Source: Pseudopithomyces maydicus | Lineage: Eukaryota; Ascomycota; Dothideomycetes; Pleosporales; Didymosphaeriaceae | Length of the DNA: 64,000 bases | Direction of reading: 5' to 3' | Assembly: GCA_026873275.1 (NCBI GenBank) | Contig: JANTUC010000001.1 | Span: forward strand, 3,100,001-3,164,000 | Shown: positions 24,104-36,115 of the stretch, piece after piece | Position numbering within the stretch: the first letter of the stretch is position 1 | Layout: every line of letters starts with the position of its first letter | Position numbers and translations under genes: made by a program | The notes under the pieces: generated by a model | Told to the model about the DNA's origin: nothing | What the model saw: the letters and a program-made list of their open reading frames with translations, nothing else | The model's database searches: none

Positions 24104-24831
24104 GAAGTAATGAGAGGAAGGAGCGTCTGCTCCAGCGAGGGCGAAAGGCTCGAGGGCGCGTCTGGGCTGGCGGTCCTGTGGTCACTTGCCAGCACTGGGG
24201 CTGCATGCGATCCGACGTGGGATGGAAGAGACAGCGAGACGGACAGTTACGAAAGTGGGACGGCGTAGGCGAAATGTTTCATAGGGAATGCAAAGAAATG
24301 GGTACCAATGCACAAATCATGGAGCAACAGGAGCATCGGGCAAAGGAGAGGATGTGGACAGATTAGCGGTTGGGTCTGTTCGTCTAAGCTGCCAAGATGG
24401 AGGAAAGCAGAAGGCGCAGGGCTGAATGCCCGGAGAAGGAAGGCGAACATGACTCTCGGATCCTTTAGTTAATGAAAATGGGTATTTTGGGAGACGCGGA
24501 GGCGCTGGTCCAGAAAGCGTGTCGCATTCTGTGTACGAGGAGCCACTAGCACGCCGCCGTTTAGATGGACACTTAGGAGGGTTTCGGCAAGTGTTGCCGT
24601 GTCAGTGTGGTTGTGGCTAGCCGCACCCTGGACCGTACCTCGACACTCGTGGACCACATCTCAACCACACCCGGTGCGACTGCGCCGAGACAGCCTCCGA
24701 GTCGTCACACCACACAGGACGGAACGGGTTCTTTATCAGATGCACGAATCCGCTTGGGTGCAAGCTTGAGCTCGCGCCATCTATAGACTTCCTACCAAGG
24801 CCCACGTGAGCTGGTCGTCACCTGGGCATAC
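24104..24831. other. intergenic region
   Basis: Upstream of the mannosidase and downstream of URA5. Short open frames only; nothing supported. Confidence 0.5.
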
Positions 24832-25533
24832 CTAGTCGCTCGCGCGGTACTTCTCGCGGTACTCGTCCATCCGCTTCAAGTCATCTGCGCTGCCTAGACC
24901 CCTCCAGTACTCGATCACGTCGTCCAGCGTCAAGATGGCCAGCACCGGGATCCCATACTGCTTCCTGACCTCGCCAATCGCGCTGGGTCTCGGCTGTCCG
25001 TCGTCGTCGGTCGCGCTGGGCGTCTTCTCCATGCGGTCGAAGGCGACGATGATGCCGACCAGCTCGCCGCCCTCCCTCTTGATGATGTCAATGGCTTCGC
25101 GGATGGCAGTGCCAGCAGTGATGACGTCGTCTACGATGACGACCTTTTGGCCCTTGAGCGAGGCACCGACGATGTTACCACCCTCGCCGTGGTCCTTTGC
25201 CTCCTTGCGGTTGAAGCTGTAGCTCTTCTTGCCATACTTGGCCATGTCGACGTCGGCAAGCTTGTCGACGGTGGCAGCGGCCAGCGGAATGCCCTTGTAG
25301 GCAGGGCCAAAGAGTACGTCGAACTGGAAGGACGGGTCTTGGTCTACGTGCGACGCCAGAGTGCGGGCGTAGGCCGAGGATATGGAGCGCACGAGGTCGG
25401 CGCGGTGGAAGAGGCCCGCATTGAAAAAGTAGGGCGAGATGCGCTTGGATTTGAGGGTAAAGGTGCCGAACTTGAGAGCGCCTGCCTCGACGCAGTCCTT
25501 GAGAAAGGCTTGCTTGTACTCTGGGAGCGACAT
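24832..25533 (-). CDS. URA5: orotate phosphoribosyltransferase
   Basis: A single exon, 233 residues. The PRPP-binding loop VVIVDDVITAGTA is near residue 130 and the N-terminal FTLKSKRISPYFFNAG and FGPAYKGIPLA segments are characteristic of OPRTase. It converts orotate and PRPP to orotidine 5'-monophosphate in the fifth step of pyrimidine synthesis, in the cytosol as a homodimer. The length equals fungal URA5/PyrE. A CTCGT microsatellite sits in its leader, 16-46 bases before the start. Confidence 0.96.
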   Translation of the reverse strand: MSLPEYKQAFLKDCVEAGALKFGTFTLKSKRISPYFFNAGLFHRADLVRSISSAYARTLASHVDQDPSFQFDVLFGPAYKGIPLAAATVDKLADVDMAKYGKKSYSFNRKEAKDHGEGGNIVGASLKGQKVVIVDDVITAGTAIREAIDIIKREGGELVGIIVAFDRMEKTPSATDDDGQPRPSAIGEVRKQYGIPVLAILTLDDVIEYWRGLGSADDLKRMDEYREKYRASD

Positions 25534-25954
25534 GGTTTTTGCTGTCTTGTCTCGTCTCGTCTCGTCTCGTCTCGTCTCTACTTGCCCTTGTCTTGCTTTA
25601 TCGTGCCTTGTCTTGCCTCCTGGTGTTGCTGGATTGCTACAATAATGATACTACGACCCCTCACGGAAAGTTTTGAGCCTTTCTTTTCCGAGCTCGGAAC
25701 CAGTCGAGGGAGACCGGCCGGGGCGTGGTGGTCCGAGCGTGTCCTAGTCGTCACTCCTGGCTAGAAACTTTTATCGCGACACCTCCCGCACAGAGTCCAG
25801 CTACCATCGCTTGCGCATCCCCAGAGCGCTGCCCCGTCATCTCCTTCCCTTGCATTGTGTTTCTTTTCGCATTCCCGGCGTTTAGGAACTGCTGAAATAC
25901 CCACCCCCGAGCGCGCCACACCCGAGTGCCTTGCATCCATCACCTCCACACACC
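25534..25954. promoter_or_regulatory. divergent upstream region of URA5 and TIM23
   Basis: 421 bases separate the two start codons. Apart from the CTCGT microsatellite I see no recognisable element. Confidence 0.4.
25549..25578. repeat. (CTCGT)n microsatellite in the URA5 leader
   Basis: Five perfect CTCGT units at 25551-25575 plus partial flanks. On the URA5 coding strand this is a purine-rich ACGAG tract ending about 16 bases before the start codon. Confidence 0.9.
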
Positions 25955-26723
25955 ATGACTATGTATGCTTCTTCCCTCTTCTCCTCCCACCAATTGCTCA
26001 GCTCACACTTTCTATTCAGCTGGGACACATTAACCGGACGCAAGTCCGCGTCAACACCAGCGCAAAGCGCCCCGACTACGGAGCCGCACGACAGCTTCTC
26101 GCCCGCCCCCTTCGATCCCAGCACAGCCATACAACAACCCTCAGATTTCATCCTCGACCCTTCACAGCTGCACCCGCTCGCCGGCTTGAACGAAGACACG
26201 CTCGACTACCTCCAACTTGAGGACTCGGTTCTCTCCGACCTGCCCGGCTCGCAATCCGCACTGCCCTCGCGAGGCTGGTCTGACGATCTCTGCTACGGAA
26301 CTGGCATTTCATACCTCACTGCCTTGACTGCCGGTGGCGCATGGGGTCTGGCCGAGGGCCTGCAGAAGAACCCTTCGAGCATGCCGCCACGGTTACGACT
26401 CAACGGCGTGCTGAACGCCGTCACGCGACGAGGACCCTTCCTTGGCAACTCGGCCGGTGTCGTGGCCATGGTTTACAACGGTATCAACAGCACCATTGGG
26501 TACTACCGAGGAAAGCACGACATGACAAACAGCGTTGTGGCAGGCGCATTGAGCGGCGCCATCTTCAAGAGCACGAGGGGAGTCAGGCCTATGGCCATCA
26601 GCTCCGGAATCGTGGCTTCCGTGGCAGGAACATGGGCGGTACGTCGCGGCTTTTTCTGGCCTACCTGTCCAACTTGACTGACTTTCGCAGCTCTTCCGCA
26701 AGGTATACTTCGAGAGCGAATAG
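25955..26723 (+). CDS. TIM23: mitochondrial inner-membrane translocase subunit Tim23
   Basis: Three exons: 25955-25962 (8 bases: ATG ACT AT), 26020-26638 and 26691-26723, giving 219 residues starting MTIWDTLTGRK. The exon 1 choice puts a Trp-Asp-x-Leu-x-Gly start in frame, as usual for fungal Tim23; reading straight through the intron would give an implausible N terminus. The N-terminal ~100 residues are the intermembrane-space domain (LAGLNEDTLDYLQLED). The C-terminal half is the Tim17/22/23 membrane domain with Gly-rich helices (YLTALTAGGAWGLAEG, GNSAGVVAMVYNGINSTIGYYRG, SVVAGALSGAIFK, AISSGIVASVAGTWA). It forms the core of the presequence translocase with Tim17. Confidence 0.94.
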
Positions 26724-27534
26724 ACGATATCCCCTCCATTCCACTCGCATACGAAGAAGAAACGGAAACATTTAATCGAGGCTCGAGACCGAAGACGAAT
26801 ACGGTGTACTATATAAGCAGCTGAGCAAGGGAGCGCGCGCAAATGGAGTTTCTTTCTCTTCGACGAACCTGACATTTTACTGCATCTACTACCTTTACTC
26901 ATTCTGCTCACCACTCTTGTGCATCATCCGCAATGCACGCATGTAAAATAGACAGCGGAGATTTGGGATCCGCATGCGAAGACGCGACTTTGACGGCTAC
27001 GGCACAAGGAAGGTTGTGTGCGTTTGGCGTCGAAAACGGACATGTAAGACCACGGGTGCGAGATAATGATAAAATACATCGAACATGACCATCATTTGAC
27101 CCGTGTGCTATGAAATGCGAACATCACTGGGTGGGGCACATCATAGGTGATTTGAAGAAATCAGAGAGGTAACATTCGAGAACAAAACTTTATGGAAAGA
27201 GAGGAGTCTAAAGGCTTATGAGCAGTAAGTTCAGACCCGGTAACAACTCCCTATCTATCGTGATCTACATATTTACTAGTTTTTCGAAATCGCAAGGATT
27301 ATTTGTTAACCACCTAGGTACTATTTTAAATCCGTGACACTTCGTACGCCAGGGCTCTGTATCTAGGCTTCGAGGTCAGGCTGCCAAGAACCATGCATCC
27401 CAAGTTGCGGACCGCCCCCACACGAGATTCCAAACTTCTACATCACAGGATTTATTCACGTCTTATTTTGTTCAGAAAGCGGCAGCATGCCTGTGTACTG
27501 TGGCTCGTGACTTTGTTAACAACTGAGCATACAT
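26724..27534. other. intergenic region
   Basis: 3' side of TIM23 and upstream of the HET-domain gene, moderately AT-rich. No gene or element recognised. Confidence 0.5.
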
Positions 27535-29271
27535 ATGTGTATGACACCGAAGAAGCCTAGCCGCACTGAAGACGAAGCCCGTTTCCACGTCTCAGCTCCT
27601 ACTATGACTGCGGCAACGCCGCAACCACAACGTCTTATTCACCCACCGCTTAACCTTGCGGCCAGCCAAATACGTCTTCTCCAGGTCTTGGAAGGCGAAG
27701 GCTCTTCACGTATATGCTGTACCTTGACAACGTACAACGTTGCGGATGCGGCTCCGTACATTGCTCTATCTTACACTTGGGGCTCTGAGGATGATTCACA
27801 AATCGTGTATATCAACGGTGCTGAATTTCGGGTTCGAAAGAATCTCTTTGACTTCCTAGTCGTTGCACGGCGGTCGTTGTGCCATTCGCTGTTCTGGATC
27901 GATCAGATATGTATTGATCAGGACAATGTGCAGGAGCGCAACCATCAAGTTAGCTATACCAAGACTTATCACCGAAGCGGAACAGCCGGACTGATTTTCG
28001 CATTGTAGGTCGCGTTGATGAGCGAAATCTACACAAATGCCCACTCGGCCACCGCATGGCTTGGAGTAGCAGGCGAAGACTCAGATCTAGCCATGGACCT
28101 CTTGTACGAGCTAGACACCATGCTGCTAGGCACCTTCTCGGTGACTATGGCATCGCACCCGAGTCGACTGCGCAACATAACGCCACGATTGCGCAATACG
28201 TTGCAAAAGCTCTTCCGGCGACCTTACTGGAGTCGACTCTGGATCGTGCAGGAGATCAAGCTAGCCAAGGAGGTAGTCGTACGCTGTGGGACAAGAAAAG
28301 TGCTCTGGAGACAGATCCTTTCGACTATCAAGCCGCTGTGCGAGGAATCTAGGTTGGGGCTCGGAATTCAATTTCTGGATGTGCCGCTGTCGGCGAGGTC
28401 CGAGGTTGTGAGTCCTGCTACGAGGACGCTTTTCATGGACGATCAGAATGTTGGGTTTTATCGGCAGTATGGGGACGAGGATGTTCATCTTGTGAGTACG
28501 ATGGGAATATTGTTCGGTCAAGAGAGAGATGCATCGGGGCAGAATGGTGCGTTCCACTTCCTCAGAATGATATACATGTACTGCGAGTTCGAATGCGCAG
28601 ACATCAGAGACAAGGTATATGGGCTTATGGGCCTGTACCCAGGATACCCGATAGAAGTCGACTACGATAAAAACGTGCTCGAGCTATACTGGGACATTGT
28701 CCGCATAGGTCTTGGAACCGAGTTCAACCGGGCGAGATGGTTGTGCGTGTGGACAAGCCGGCTCGACGACCTCATAGACGCGTGGTCATATTTCTACATC
28801 AGGCTCTCCATACACATACAAGTCGACACTCCGGAGGTGCTTCGCTCGACGGGTGAAGCGCTCAAGACCGTATTCGCAGCGCTGCACAAGGCCAGAGCTG
28901 CAGAGGGCATTTGCTATGCTGGGGAATATCATTTGGAGATCGAAGAACCCTGTTCGGAGGACCTGTGTACTTTGCAGACGTCGACCGACATTTTTGCGAC
29001 CTTGGATGCAAAGCTGATGAGACTGTGGAGGCATTTGAAGGAGCTGGAGAGGAAAAAGAAGCGTGCGGCGAGGCGCGATTCAGTGTTGCTAGAGACACCA
29101 CCTTCCTGTACGGATGTGCAGATGCCGAGGTTCGAGTCAAATCACTATGTGGGAGAGAACGTAGAGGGTTTTGGCAAGGAAACGGGCGCTTTGACGTTGA
29201 GAACGTTAGATTTTGGATTCACGGATCCAAATGTGCAGGATAATCCTAATGAACGGTGTGTCATTCGATGA
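27535..29271 (+). CDS. HET-domain (heterokaryon incompatibility) protein
   Basis: Exons 27535-27948 and 28009-29271 give 558 residues. The HET domain is complete: APYIALSYTWGS, then the VRKNLFDFL segment, LFWIDQICIDQ(D), ERNHQV, and after the intron ALMSEIYTNAHSATAWLG. The rest is a divergent C-terminal region with no NACHT, WD40 or TPR repeat. HET-domain proteins trigger cell death after fusion of genetically unlike hyphae; many are also orphan paralogues of unknown role. The gene is flanked on both sides by AT-richer non-coding DNA, common for fast-evolving HET genes. Confidence 0.9.
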
Positions 29272-30316
29272 TCATATGATACCCTTCAATACCGATACCC
29301 ATTACGTTCGGATTGACAGTTTCGGTGGGAGCTTTGTCGACTCGCAGTACAGTGGAGATCAAAGCGTGGTACATGAATCGGGATGCACATATCAATGACC
29401 TAGATATTTACAGAGCTTTAGATTTGAACACAATTAATATCTTGAGATGATTTTTGTTTAGGTGATATAGAATACGTCATTGCGCAGCATGTGCTGCAAA
29501 ATCTACTTCATGGTCTTGTCCGAAGTCATTTCCAAACAGTCAGTCAAACCGAAATTTTCAACACCGATCACTACTCTACTACAGCTCATAAAATCTTCAA
29601 GTACACTTTTTCTTCAACGATACCATGGGTTTTTGGACAAGAATACGGACAGAATTGAGCGGTGTGAATTATTTGATCAGATTCCAGCGTCTAAGCCTAC
29701 ACGAAAAGACACTTGACCAATAACCAAAAAGGAGGTTCTACTACATGATCCAGAAGGCCAAATGAAGCACAACATATGTCGGAAAGGCAATCGTGCATTT
29801 AGTACAGTAGTTCTACAGTGATAAGTCTTTGGATGATTACAAAATATCACTATCGTCCTATTCGTATTTCGAGAAGAGGTACTAGGTGTGGCATCCTTGG
29901 ACATTGATGACCAATAAGTGAGACGAGTAAAATAAGAGCCTGGACTTATACTGAATGTTTCGCATTGCACAGTGACATCACATACACCACAGTACGGCGA
30001 TCGATTTATGTAGAAGGATCATGCTAAGATCAGTTCATTGCCAAGACAATCGACTTAACCTACATCCACATCTGAAGCATCTTCTCCAACTGACACACTG
30101 ACATGTATATCAATCGCGACGCGATGTCGTTACCCAAAGTTATACAGCCCACTCCTGCGCCAGCTTCTAAACCAGTCCATGAACCGAGCTCCTGACCTCA
30201 AGTGCTTTCAACTCCAATCCCAATGCTAATGCCGCTAAATACAAATTTGTTTCCGAAGACCCAACACAGCACGGTCAAGTTTTTTCTTCGTAGTCATATA
30301 GCCTATGGTCGCCGTT
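29272..30316. other. AT-richer intergenic region
   Basis: About 1 kb of AT-richer sequence with only short open frames. No gene is supported and no transposon protein is recognisable. Confidence 0.45.
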
Positions 30317-31159
30317 CTACTTGCGCTCACGCGGCCGTCCCCAGAGCTCCTCTTCGCTTAAGCCTTGCAACGGTGAGACGTTGCTCGCAGGTCTTGAAGC
30401 CGTGAATTCTGGACCGCAGGATCCGCGGTCAATGGCCAGGGAGTTGAGACTCCAGTGAATCTGCTCGGAAGCGTCGTTGGGTAGACTCCGACGGGTCCGG
30501 AGAGGAGACTGCGACTCGGTAGCCGTACTTGTATTTGAAGACATCAGTGCAAGCGAAAGTGAGTCCAACTCGGCCGCAAATGCTTTCTCCTCTTCGTCGT
30601 ACTGCATTGCAGAACAGATGTTGCTGAGGCGCCGAGTGGAACGCAACTCCATCCCGTAGATCGTACGGTCTCTCGTGAAAGCCGCCTCCAACTTACGGTG
30701 CTCGTCGTACCAAATGTCATACTGTTCCTTGGTCATTTCAGCCAAAGGCGGAAACATGGCGTTGTGCTCTGCTTCGCGGGCCGCCCAGATGTTCTTCGCC
30801 TCTTGCTCAACGCATTCTTGGCAAAGGAAGGGAACGTCAGATACCAGGCCATGGGGCTCGAGACAATTTGAACCGCAATCTTCGACAATGTCGGTCCGGA
30901 TCCGGTGCGAACAGGAGAGCTGGTGGTATAGACGGCCGCGACAGGGCGTTGCACGATTCGGGCGCGCGACGAGGGAGCCTGCTGCAGGGCGCGCTTGCAC
31001 CGGTGGTGCAGGCGCCTGTGGCGTTGGCGTGCCTGTTACCTGCGGATCAACGGACCAGCCCCAACGGCAGGCTTCAACAGCTTGCGCGTGGCCCATGGTG
31101 TCGGTGGAGAGTTTTGCAGGAGCCAGCTTAGGCGTGAAGGCGCGGCTAGAGAAGTCCAT
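30317..31159 (-). CDS. hypothetical protein with Cys/His cluster
   Basis: A single exon, 280 residues, starting MDFSSRAFTP. The central part reads LYHQLSCSHRIRTDIVEDCG, followed by NCLEPHG and PFLCQECVEQE: a regular set of Cys and His (C-x-H, CGxNC, CxxC) that could bind zinc. A helical, charged segment follows (AREAEHNAMFPPLAEMTKEQYDIW) and the C terminus is Ser-rich and disordered. No transmembrane segment or signal peptide. I do not recognise the family; it resembles uncharacterised ascomycete-specific proteins. Confidence 0.65.
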   Translation of the reverse strand: MDFSSRAFTPKLAPAKLSTDTMGHAQAVEACRWGWSVDPQVTGTPTPQAPAPPVQARPAAGSLVARPNRATPCRGRLYHQLSCSHRIRTDIVEDCGSNCLEPHGLVSDVPFLCQECVEQEAKNIWAAREAEHNAMFPPLAEMTKEQYDIWYDEHRKLEAAFTRDRTIYGMELRSTRRLSNICSAMQYDEEEKAFAAELDSLSLALMSSNTSTATESQSPLRTRRSLPNDASEQIHWSLNSLAIDRGSCGPEFTASRPASNVSPLQGLSEEELWGRPRERK

Positions 31160-31952
31160 GGGAGTGACTGGTTTCTGGGATGGTAGGGCTGCTCAAGGGC
31201 AGGGCTGCAGTGCTTGGGTGGCGTCACCTGACTAAGATAGGTCCAGTCGGGTCCACGGGTGCCCCTGGGCACCCAAGAGTGCTGCCTGTTACGTGGATTC
31301 GCAGCGGACGCGGCTTGTCCGTCGGATCGAGTGCTGAGTTAAGACAGGGTCAGGGAAGGATGAAGGGTTTGGATGTACACGAAGACGTTTAGTGGCGGTG
31401 CAGTGAATGCACAGTATACGCACGATAGTTTTTGAAGTACGACTGCTGTCTGATACTATTGTATGCTGCTTGTTCGGAGGAGCGAGGGTAGATAACAGAT
31501 CTAGTGACAATAGACTTTATGCGCGTGAAGCCGGGCGCGTATGTGGAGACGCGGGCGAGGTTGACGTAGACGCGCTGGAAATCCGCAGTGTGGGGCAGTC
31601 CGGCGCTAACTAAGTCACGTGTGCATACGTTGCTGGAGCCCGAGCCTTAGGCATCCTGGACTTGGGGCCGGCCCGAACACTTCACTGCCGCCTGCACACG
31701 TATCCATTGAAACAATTGCACATTTCTATCTTATCGTGAAGCCCTGCTGTGAAACAATGAACATGAATTCCGAGCCGCTTGCTCGTATCAAACGCCTCGA
31801 AATGACTCGAGAGTGGCAATTCGGTGTCCGATGCACTGTGGCAAACGTCCAGATGTCCGTAAATAGAGCGCGATATTGCTACGCCGCCTTCATTGGGTGT
31901 TGTGTAACTTTCTCACATCGATGTTGCCAATCTCCTGTACGTGACAGTCTGA
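31160..31952. other. intergenic region
   Basis: Between the hypothetical gene and the Dal5-like transporter. No supported gene. Confidence 0.5.
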
Positions 31953-33571
31953 CTACACCAAGAATCTAAACCCGTTTTCTTGTGCTACGCCAGGTACGGC
32001 ATTGATGGCCCCTTCTACATGCTCTCCTCTCTCCAACTTCTTGTTCAGTCGGGTTAAAACAATCCTCATGATAGCCGCCATGACGATAGCGAGCGCCGCC
32101 GTCGCGCAGTCGACGCTCAGTGGTACAGTCAAGTTCGGTTGTTGCCCCTTGGGCGGCTGAGGGTACATAAAACTAGCGTAGATTGAACTCGTGTTCGAGA
32201 CAGCGTTGATAAAGGCGAGTGCAGCCGCGCGTTTCGATGCTGGACGAGGCAACGAATTTGATATCCATGCCAACGTAACGACGTAGCCTGTGTATACGCC
32301 CGGCACCATCAGCATCATAGCGACGTACCGTGGTGCTGTAGAATGCGTAGCAGCACACAGGATGAACGCGACGACTGCAACGCAGAGAGGGATGGTAATG
32401 TGGAGGAATCGCTCTCCAGTCCGGTCTGCATGCCAGGCGTTGAGATATGTGGTGATGACCGCAAGAACGTATGGTGGTGCGGTGAGCAACAACGTTTCGA
32501 CGTTGGGGTAGCCGAGTGTCTTGACGATGGTTGGGAAGAAGTTGGTGACCGACGCGGAAGATACATTAGCCAGGAGCATAACAGTGAGAATCCAAGTTTT
32601 CATGTCGGACATGGCAAGTTTGAACCCGTAGAAAAGCGTTTGCGACTCGGAAGATGTCCAATCATCTTCTCCGATGTCTTCAATCAAGCGATATGTAGCC
32701 AACTGTCGTTCTTCTTCACTAAGCCACTTGGTAGTACGCGGCATGTTCGGTATAATGAAGAATGCGAACAAGGCAATAATGACTGTTATCACACCCTCGA
32801 TGATGAAAACCCATCTCCAAGCTCGGAGTCCTTTGGTGCCGTCCATGTTGCTCGTGATACCAGCGGTGATCAGACCGCCGAATGCTCCTGAAATCAGAGA
32901 TCCCGAATACAAGACCGCTGTGCGGAAACCAAGCTCTTTCCTCGTGTACCAAGATGACAGATAGAATAGACATCCTGGGAAGTAGACGGCCTCGATAAAT
33001 CCAAGGAAAAATCGGCATGCTAAAAGGCCCCCAAAATTCTGGCAGGCGCCTGTTGCTCCGGAAATAACTCCCCATACGATCATGCAGATGGGGAGGAAAA
33101 GTGCTGGCTTCCCGGTTTTGTTCAGCAGCAGGTTAGAGGGCACCTGCATCAGAATGTAGCCAACGAACAGAATCGAGACAGTGGTCTGCAATCGTTAGAA
33201 TATAACTGTTAAAACGAAAAGTCTCTGGTGGTAGTGGTAACCCAACGGCATCGGGAACGGGACAGCAAAAGTAGACTAACCTGATACTGCGTACTCGTCA
33301 ACTTCAGCTCATCCTGTAATCCCGCCAATCGCACTGCTGCAATATTGTTGCGGTCCAGGTAATTCATGATGTACATCAGAATGATCATTGGCAACAGCCT
33401 TGTGTCAATCTTTCGCCGCAGCTTGGCCTCGGCTTCCATGCGATATTCTTGCGACATTGCCGCAACAAGTGGCGGCGGTTCCAGCTTAGCATGCACCGGA
33501 CGCTCTGTCGATGGCACAACATCGTCCGAGATTTCATCGATAGCGGGCTTGCTGTCGATACCTGCACTCAT
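31953..33571 (-). CDS. MFS transporter, Dal5/allantoate permease-like (ACS family)
   Basis: Exons 33571-33281 and 33185-31953 give 507 residues; the start at MSAGIDSKPA was preferred because upstream in-frame sequence is low-complexity. Typical anion:cation symporter features are present: LLPMIILMYIMNYLDRNNIAAVRLAGLQDEL around helix 1, SILFVGYILMQVPSNLLL, CRFFLGFIEAVYFPGCLFYLSSWYTRKELG, and the long loop between helices 6 and 7 with NMPRTTKWLSEEER. Twelve helices are visible. Fungal members carry allantoate, nicotinate, biotin precursors or dipeptides; this substrate is unknown. Confidence 0.9.
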
Positions 33572-34846
33572 GTTGCTTGGAATAGCACCGTAATTCGGGC
33601 TGCTGGCTGGGCGCAAAGCGATCAGAAAGGGTTGGGCTACGAGACAACAGAAAGGTGGCGGCGGGGGAAGGCGTAGGAGGTTGCTCAAGCTTTACTTATA
33701 CGAAGCTTATTGAGCATCGACTCTTTTGCGACAAAGAGGCTGGTGACATGCCATTATTGCCAAACGAGATCACATACATGCGCTTGCCAGTATCCCTTCC
33801 CGCTCCATGGATGGAGGCCCTGTCATTTTGTAGCGCCTTCGGTCTAGTTATTGAATTGTGATTCGACGCTGGCGTAAGAGTGTGTACCGGAAGGCCAGAT
33901 GAGTGGATGCCGAAGTCACGGTGTGACGGATGTCGGTGGATAAAGTGATATGGATCGGGTTTGGCGGGGTTGTAATCTGGGGAGAGCCAGGATGGCCGGG
34001 CCGGTTTGCGAATCCTGGGGGCGGTTGTTGAACCCTGAATACGAGAACAACAGCAATTGGGATATCTTTACTGTGGTACAACAGAAGAGAAATTGGGAAT
34101 GCGACCCCAAACATTAATTGTCAACGTCCAAGCTACTATGAGATGCGATAACAATAGACTTCCTTTATTTGAATGGGGTCCAGGTTTTGCGGGGTTAGCA
34201 AACCCTGCATATCGTGTAGCAGCAAACCTCACAGACCGGCATGGTGAGCCGGATCATGTGTATTGGTGACATTCCAAATAAAAGATCCCTTGGCTTTAAT
34301 AATTGTTGACCGTAGAGCGCGAGAAATGCCTACCGAAGTAGGATCCCGCTAACATGTTTAAGTTCACTACTTGAACACTACAAGACTGCCGCTAGACCCA
34401 ATCTATTTTACCTACTATTGCATGGCTTGCTCATCAACAACCAACAGACATCATGAGATGAAGATGAAGGAATTGTTTACCACACAGCGGTATCATACAC
34501 GAATCTCGAACAGCGTATAGTTCTTGATTGACAAATTCAAGGTTTTGCCAACCTTGCAAGTTTCTCCGTCATGACGTAGGCCTAGCGAACAAGAGGAAAC
34601 CAGCATGGCACCCGGCACCGCCACTGCCACGTTCTTATCGTTAACGGAAGGCCATATAGATCTGCTTCCGAATCGTGATGACTTCCTCTAACCAGGCTTC
34701 TGGGCTCCAGTTATCCGAGCTTGCGAGAAACTAAACAAGTGAACATCAGTACCAGGTTCCAGTCGCATACCAACCCCATAAACAGTCATTGAGCAATTGT
34801 ACATTCAACTTTCTACACGAACCTTCACATACACACCGCCATCAAT
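33572..34846. other. intergenic region
   Basis: 1.27 kb without a supported gene; upstream of both flanking genes (divergent). Confidence 0.5.
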
Positions 34847-35851
34847 ATGATTCCCCGCGCTGGGTCCGGTCTCTCTTGTCATCATGCAAGCACCAAATCT
34901 CTAACCATCCTCACCATCACCACCCTTCTCGGGCTTTCATCGGCGCAATCATCCAAACGCGGCTTTGCCTACGTCGGAAATACTCACGAACCTGACAACC
35001 AAATCCTCACTTCCGAAAACAGCCCGATAAAATGGTACTACAACTGGGCGCCCTCCCCAGACCCGCACGTCTCCACCTCCATCGAATTCACCCCCTTGAT
35101 CCACGGCCTCGACGAAGCCTCCTCCCAACACATTTCCAGCCAACTATCCAATCTTCCCTCTTCGTCAACCCATCTGCTCTCTTTCAACGAACCAGACGGC
35201 ACCACTGAGAGCGGTGGAAGCAGTATATCACCCGAGGACGCGGCGCGCTCGTACATCGACCACATCGTACCCTTCCGGGAAGGAGACCGGAAGTGGAAGA
35301 TTAGCCACCCGAGTGTTACGGGATCTGGTAACGGTTTAGATTGGTTGAGACGGTTCAATGAAAGCTGCTACGAGATCGACGGGGACAATGGTTGTCCGGC
35401 GGATTTCGTAGCAGCGCACTGGTATGGCGCGTTTGATGGGTTGGCGTCTTGGTTGGGAACCTTGGATGAATTTTATAATACGAATTCCAGCCGAGACGGG
35501 GAGGATCTGAAGATTTGGATTACTGAGCTGGCATTGCCGCAGCAGGATGAGCAGGCGACGGTGGAAATGATGAATTCGACGCTGCCGTACTTGGATGGCT
35601 TGGAGTATGTGGAGAAATATGCGTGGTTTGGAGCCTTCAGAGCCAAAGACGCCAATGAGTGGACTGGCGATGCGGTTGCCTTGTTTGATAACGGTGGGGG
35701 TTTGACGGAGTTGGGGGCCCTGTACATGGGTGATGGATTTAGTGAGGGTCAGAAGGGTGAGGGTGAAGGGGCGGCGGGCACGTTGCTGGTGAACTGGCAA
35801 AGCACAATATTGTTGTTGGTCACTGCCGTGTGTTTTAGCAATTACTGGTAG
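34847..35851 (+). CDS. GH128 cell-wall glucan hydrolase-like protein (Asl1-like), possible GPI anchor
   Basis: A single exon, 334 residues. An N-terminal hydrophobic segment ending SSAQS marks secretion. The GH128 core includes KRGFAYV, WYYNWAPSPD, FTPLIHG, LLSFNEPD (acid/base Glu), FVAAHWYGAF and KIWITELALP (nucleophile Glu), then AWFGAF. The C terminus is Gly-rich and then hydrophobic (STILLLVTAVCF), consistent with a GPI-anchor signal. The family contains beta-1,3-glucanases and the fission yeast Asl1 wall protein; activity here is inferred from the two conserved Glu residues. Confidence 0.87.
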   Translation: MIPRAGSGLSCHHASTKSLTILTITTLLGLSSAQSSKRGFAYVGNTHEPDNQILTSENSPIKWYYNWAPSPDPHVSTSIEFTPLIHGLDEASSQHISSQLSNLPSSSTHLLSFNEPDGTTESGGSSISPEDAARSYIDHIVPFREGDRKWKISHPSVTGSGNGLDWLRRFNESCYEIDGDNGCPADFVAAHWYGAFDGLASWLGTLDEFYNTNSSRDGEDLKIWITELALPQQDEQATVEMMNSTLPYLDGLEYVEKYAWFGAFRAKDANEWTGDAVALFDNGGGLTELGALYMGDGFSEGQKGEGEGAAGTLLVNWQSTILLLVTAVCFSNYW

Positions 35852-36115
35852 AACTTCATCATCTTTCGTCACCCAAAAAACGGAAAAGCGGTAGATTGGG
35901 AGACATGATGTCGTCTCTTCGTGAGATTGGGAATAGACCGTGGCCTCGAATTCTTTTATCGCAGACACCGGTATAATGACGCTCCAACCAGACTGGAGTA
36001 CACGTAAAGGTATGAAATTCCCTATGTTCATCGCTCATTGACGCCCAGACCGTGCCCATGCCATCTCCCTTTTCCCTTCACTACACACCATGTCGACCCC
36101 GATTACACCATTCCT

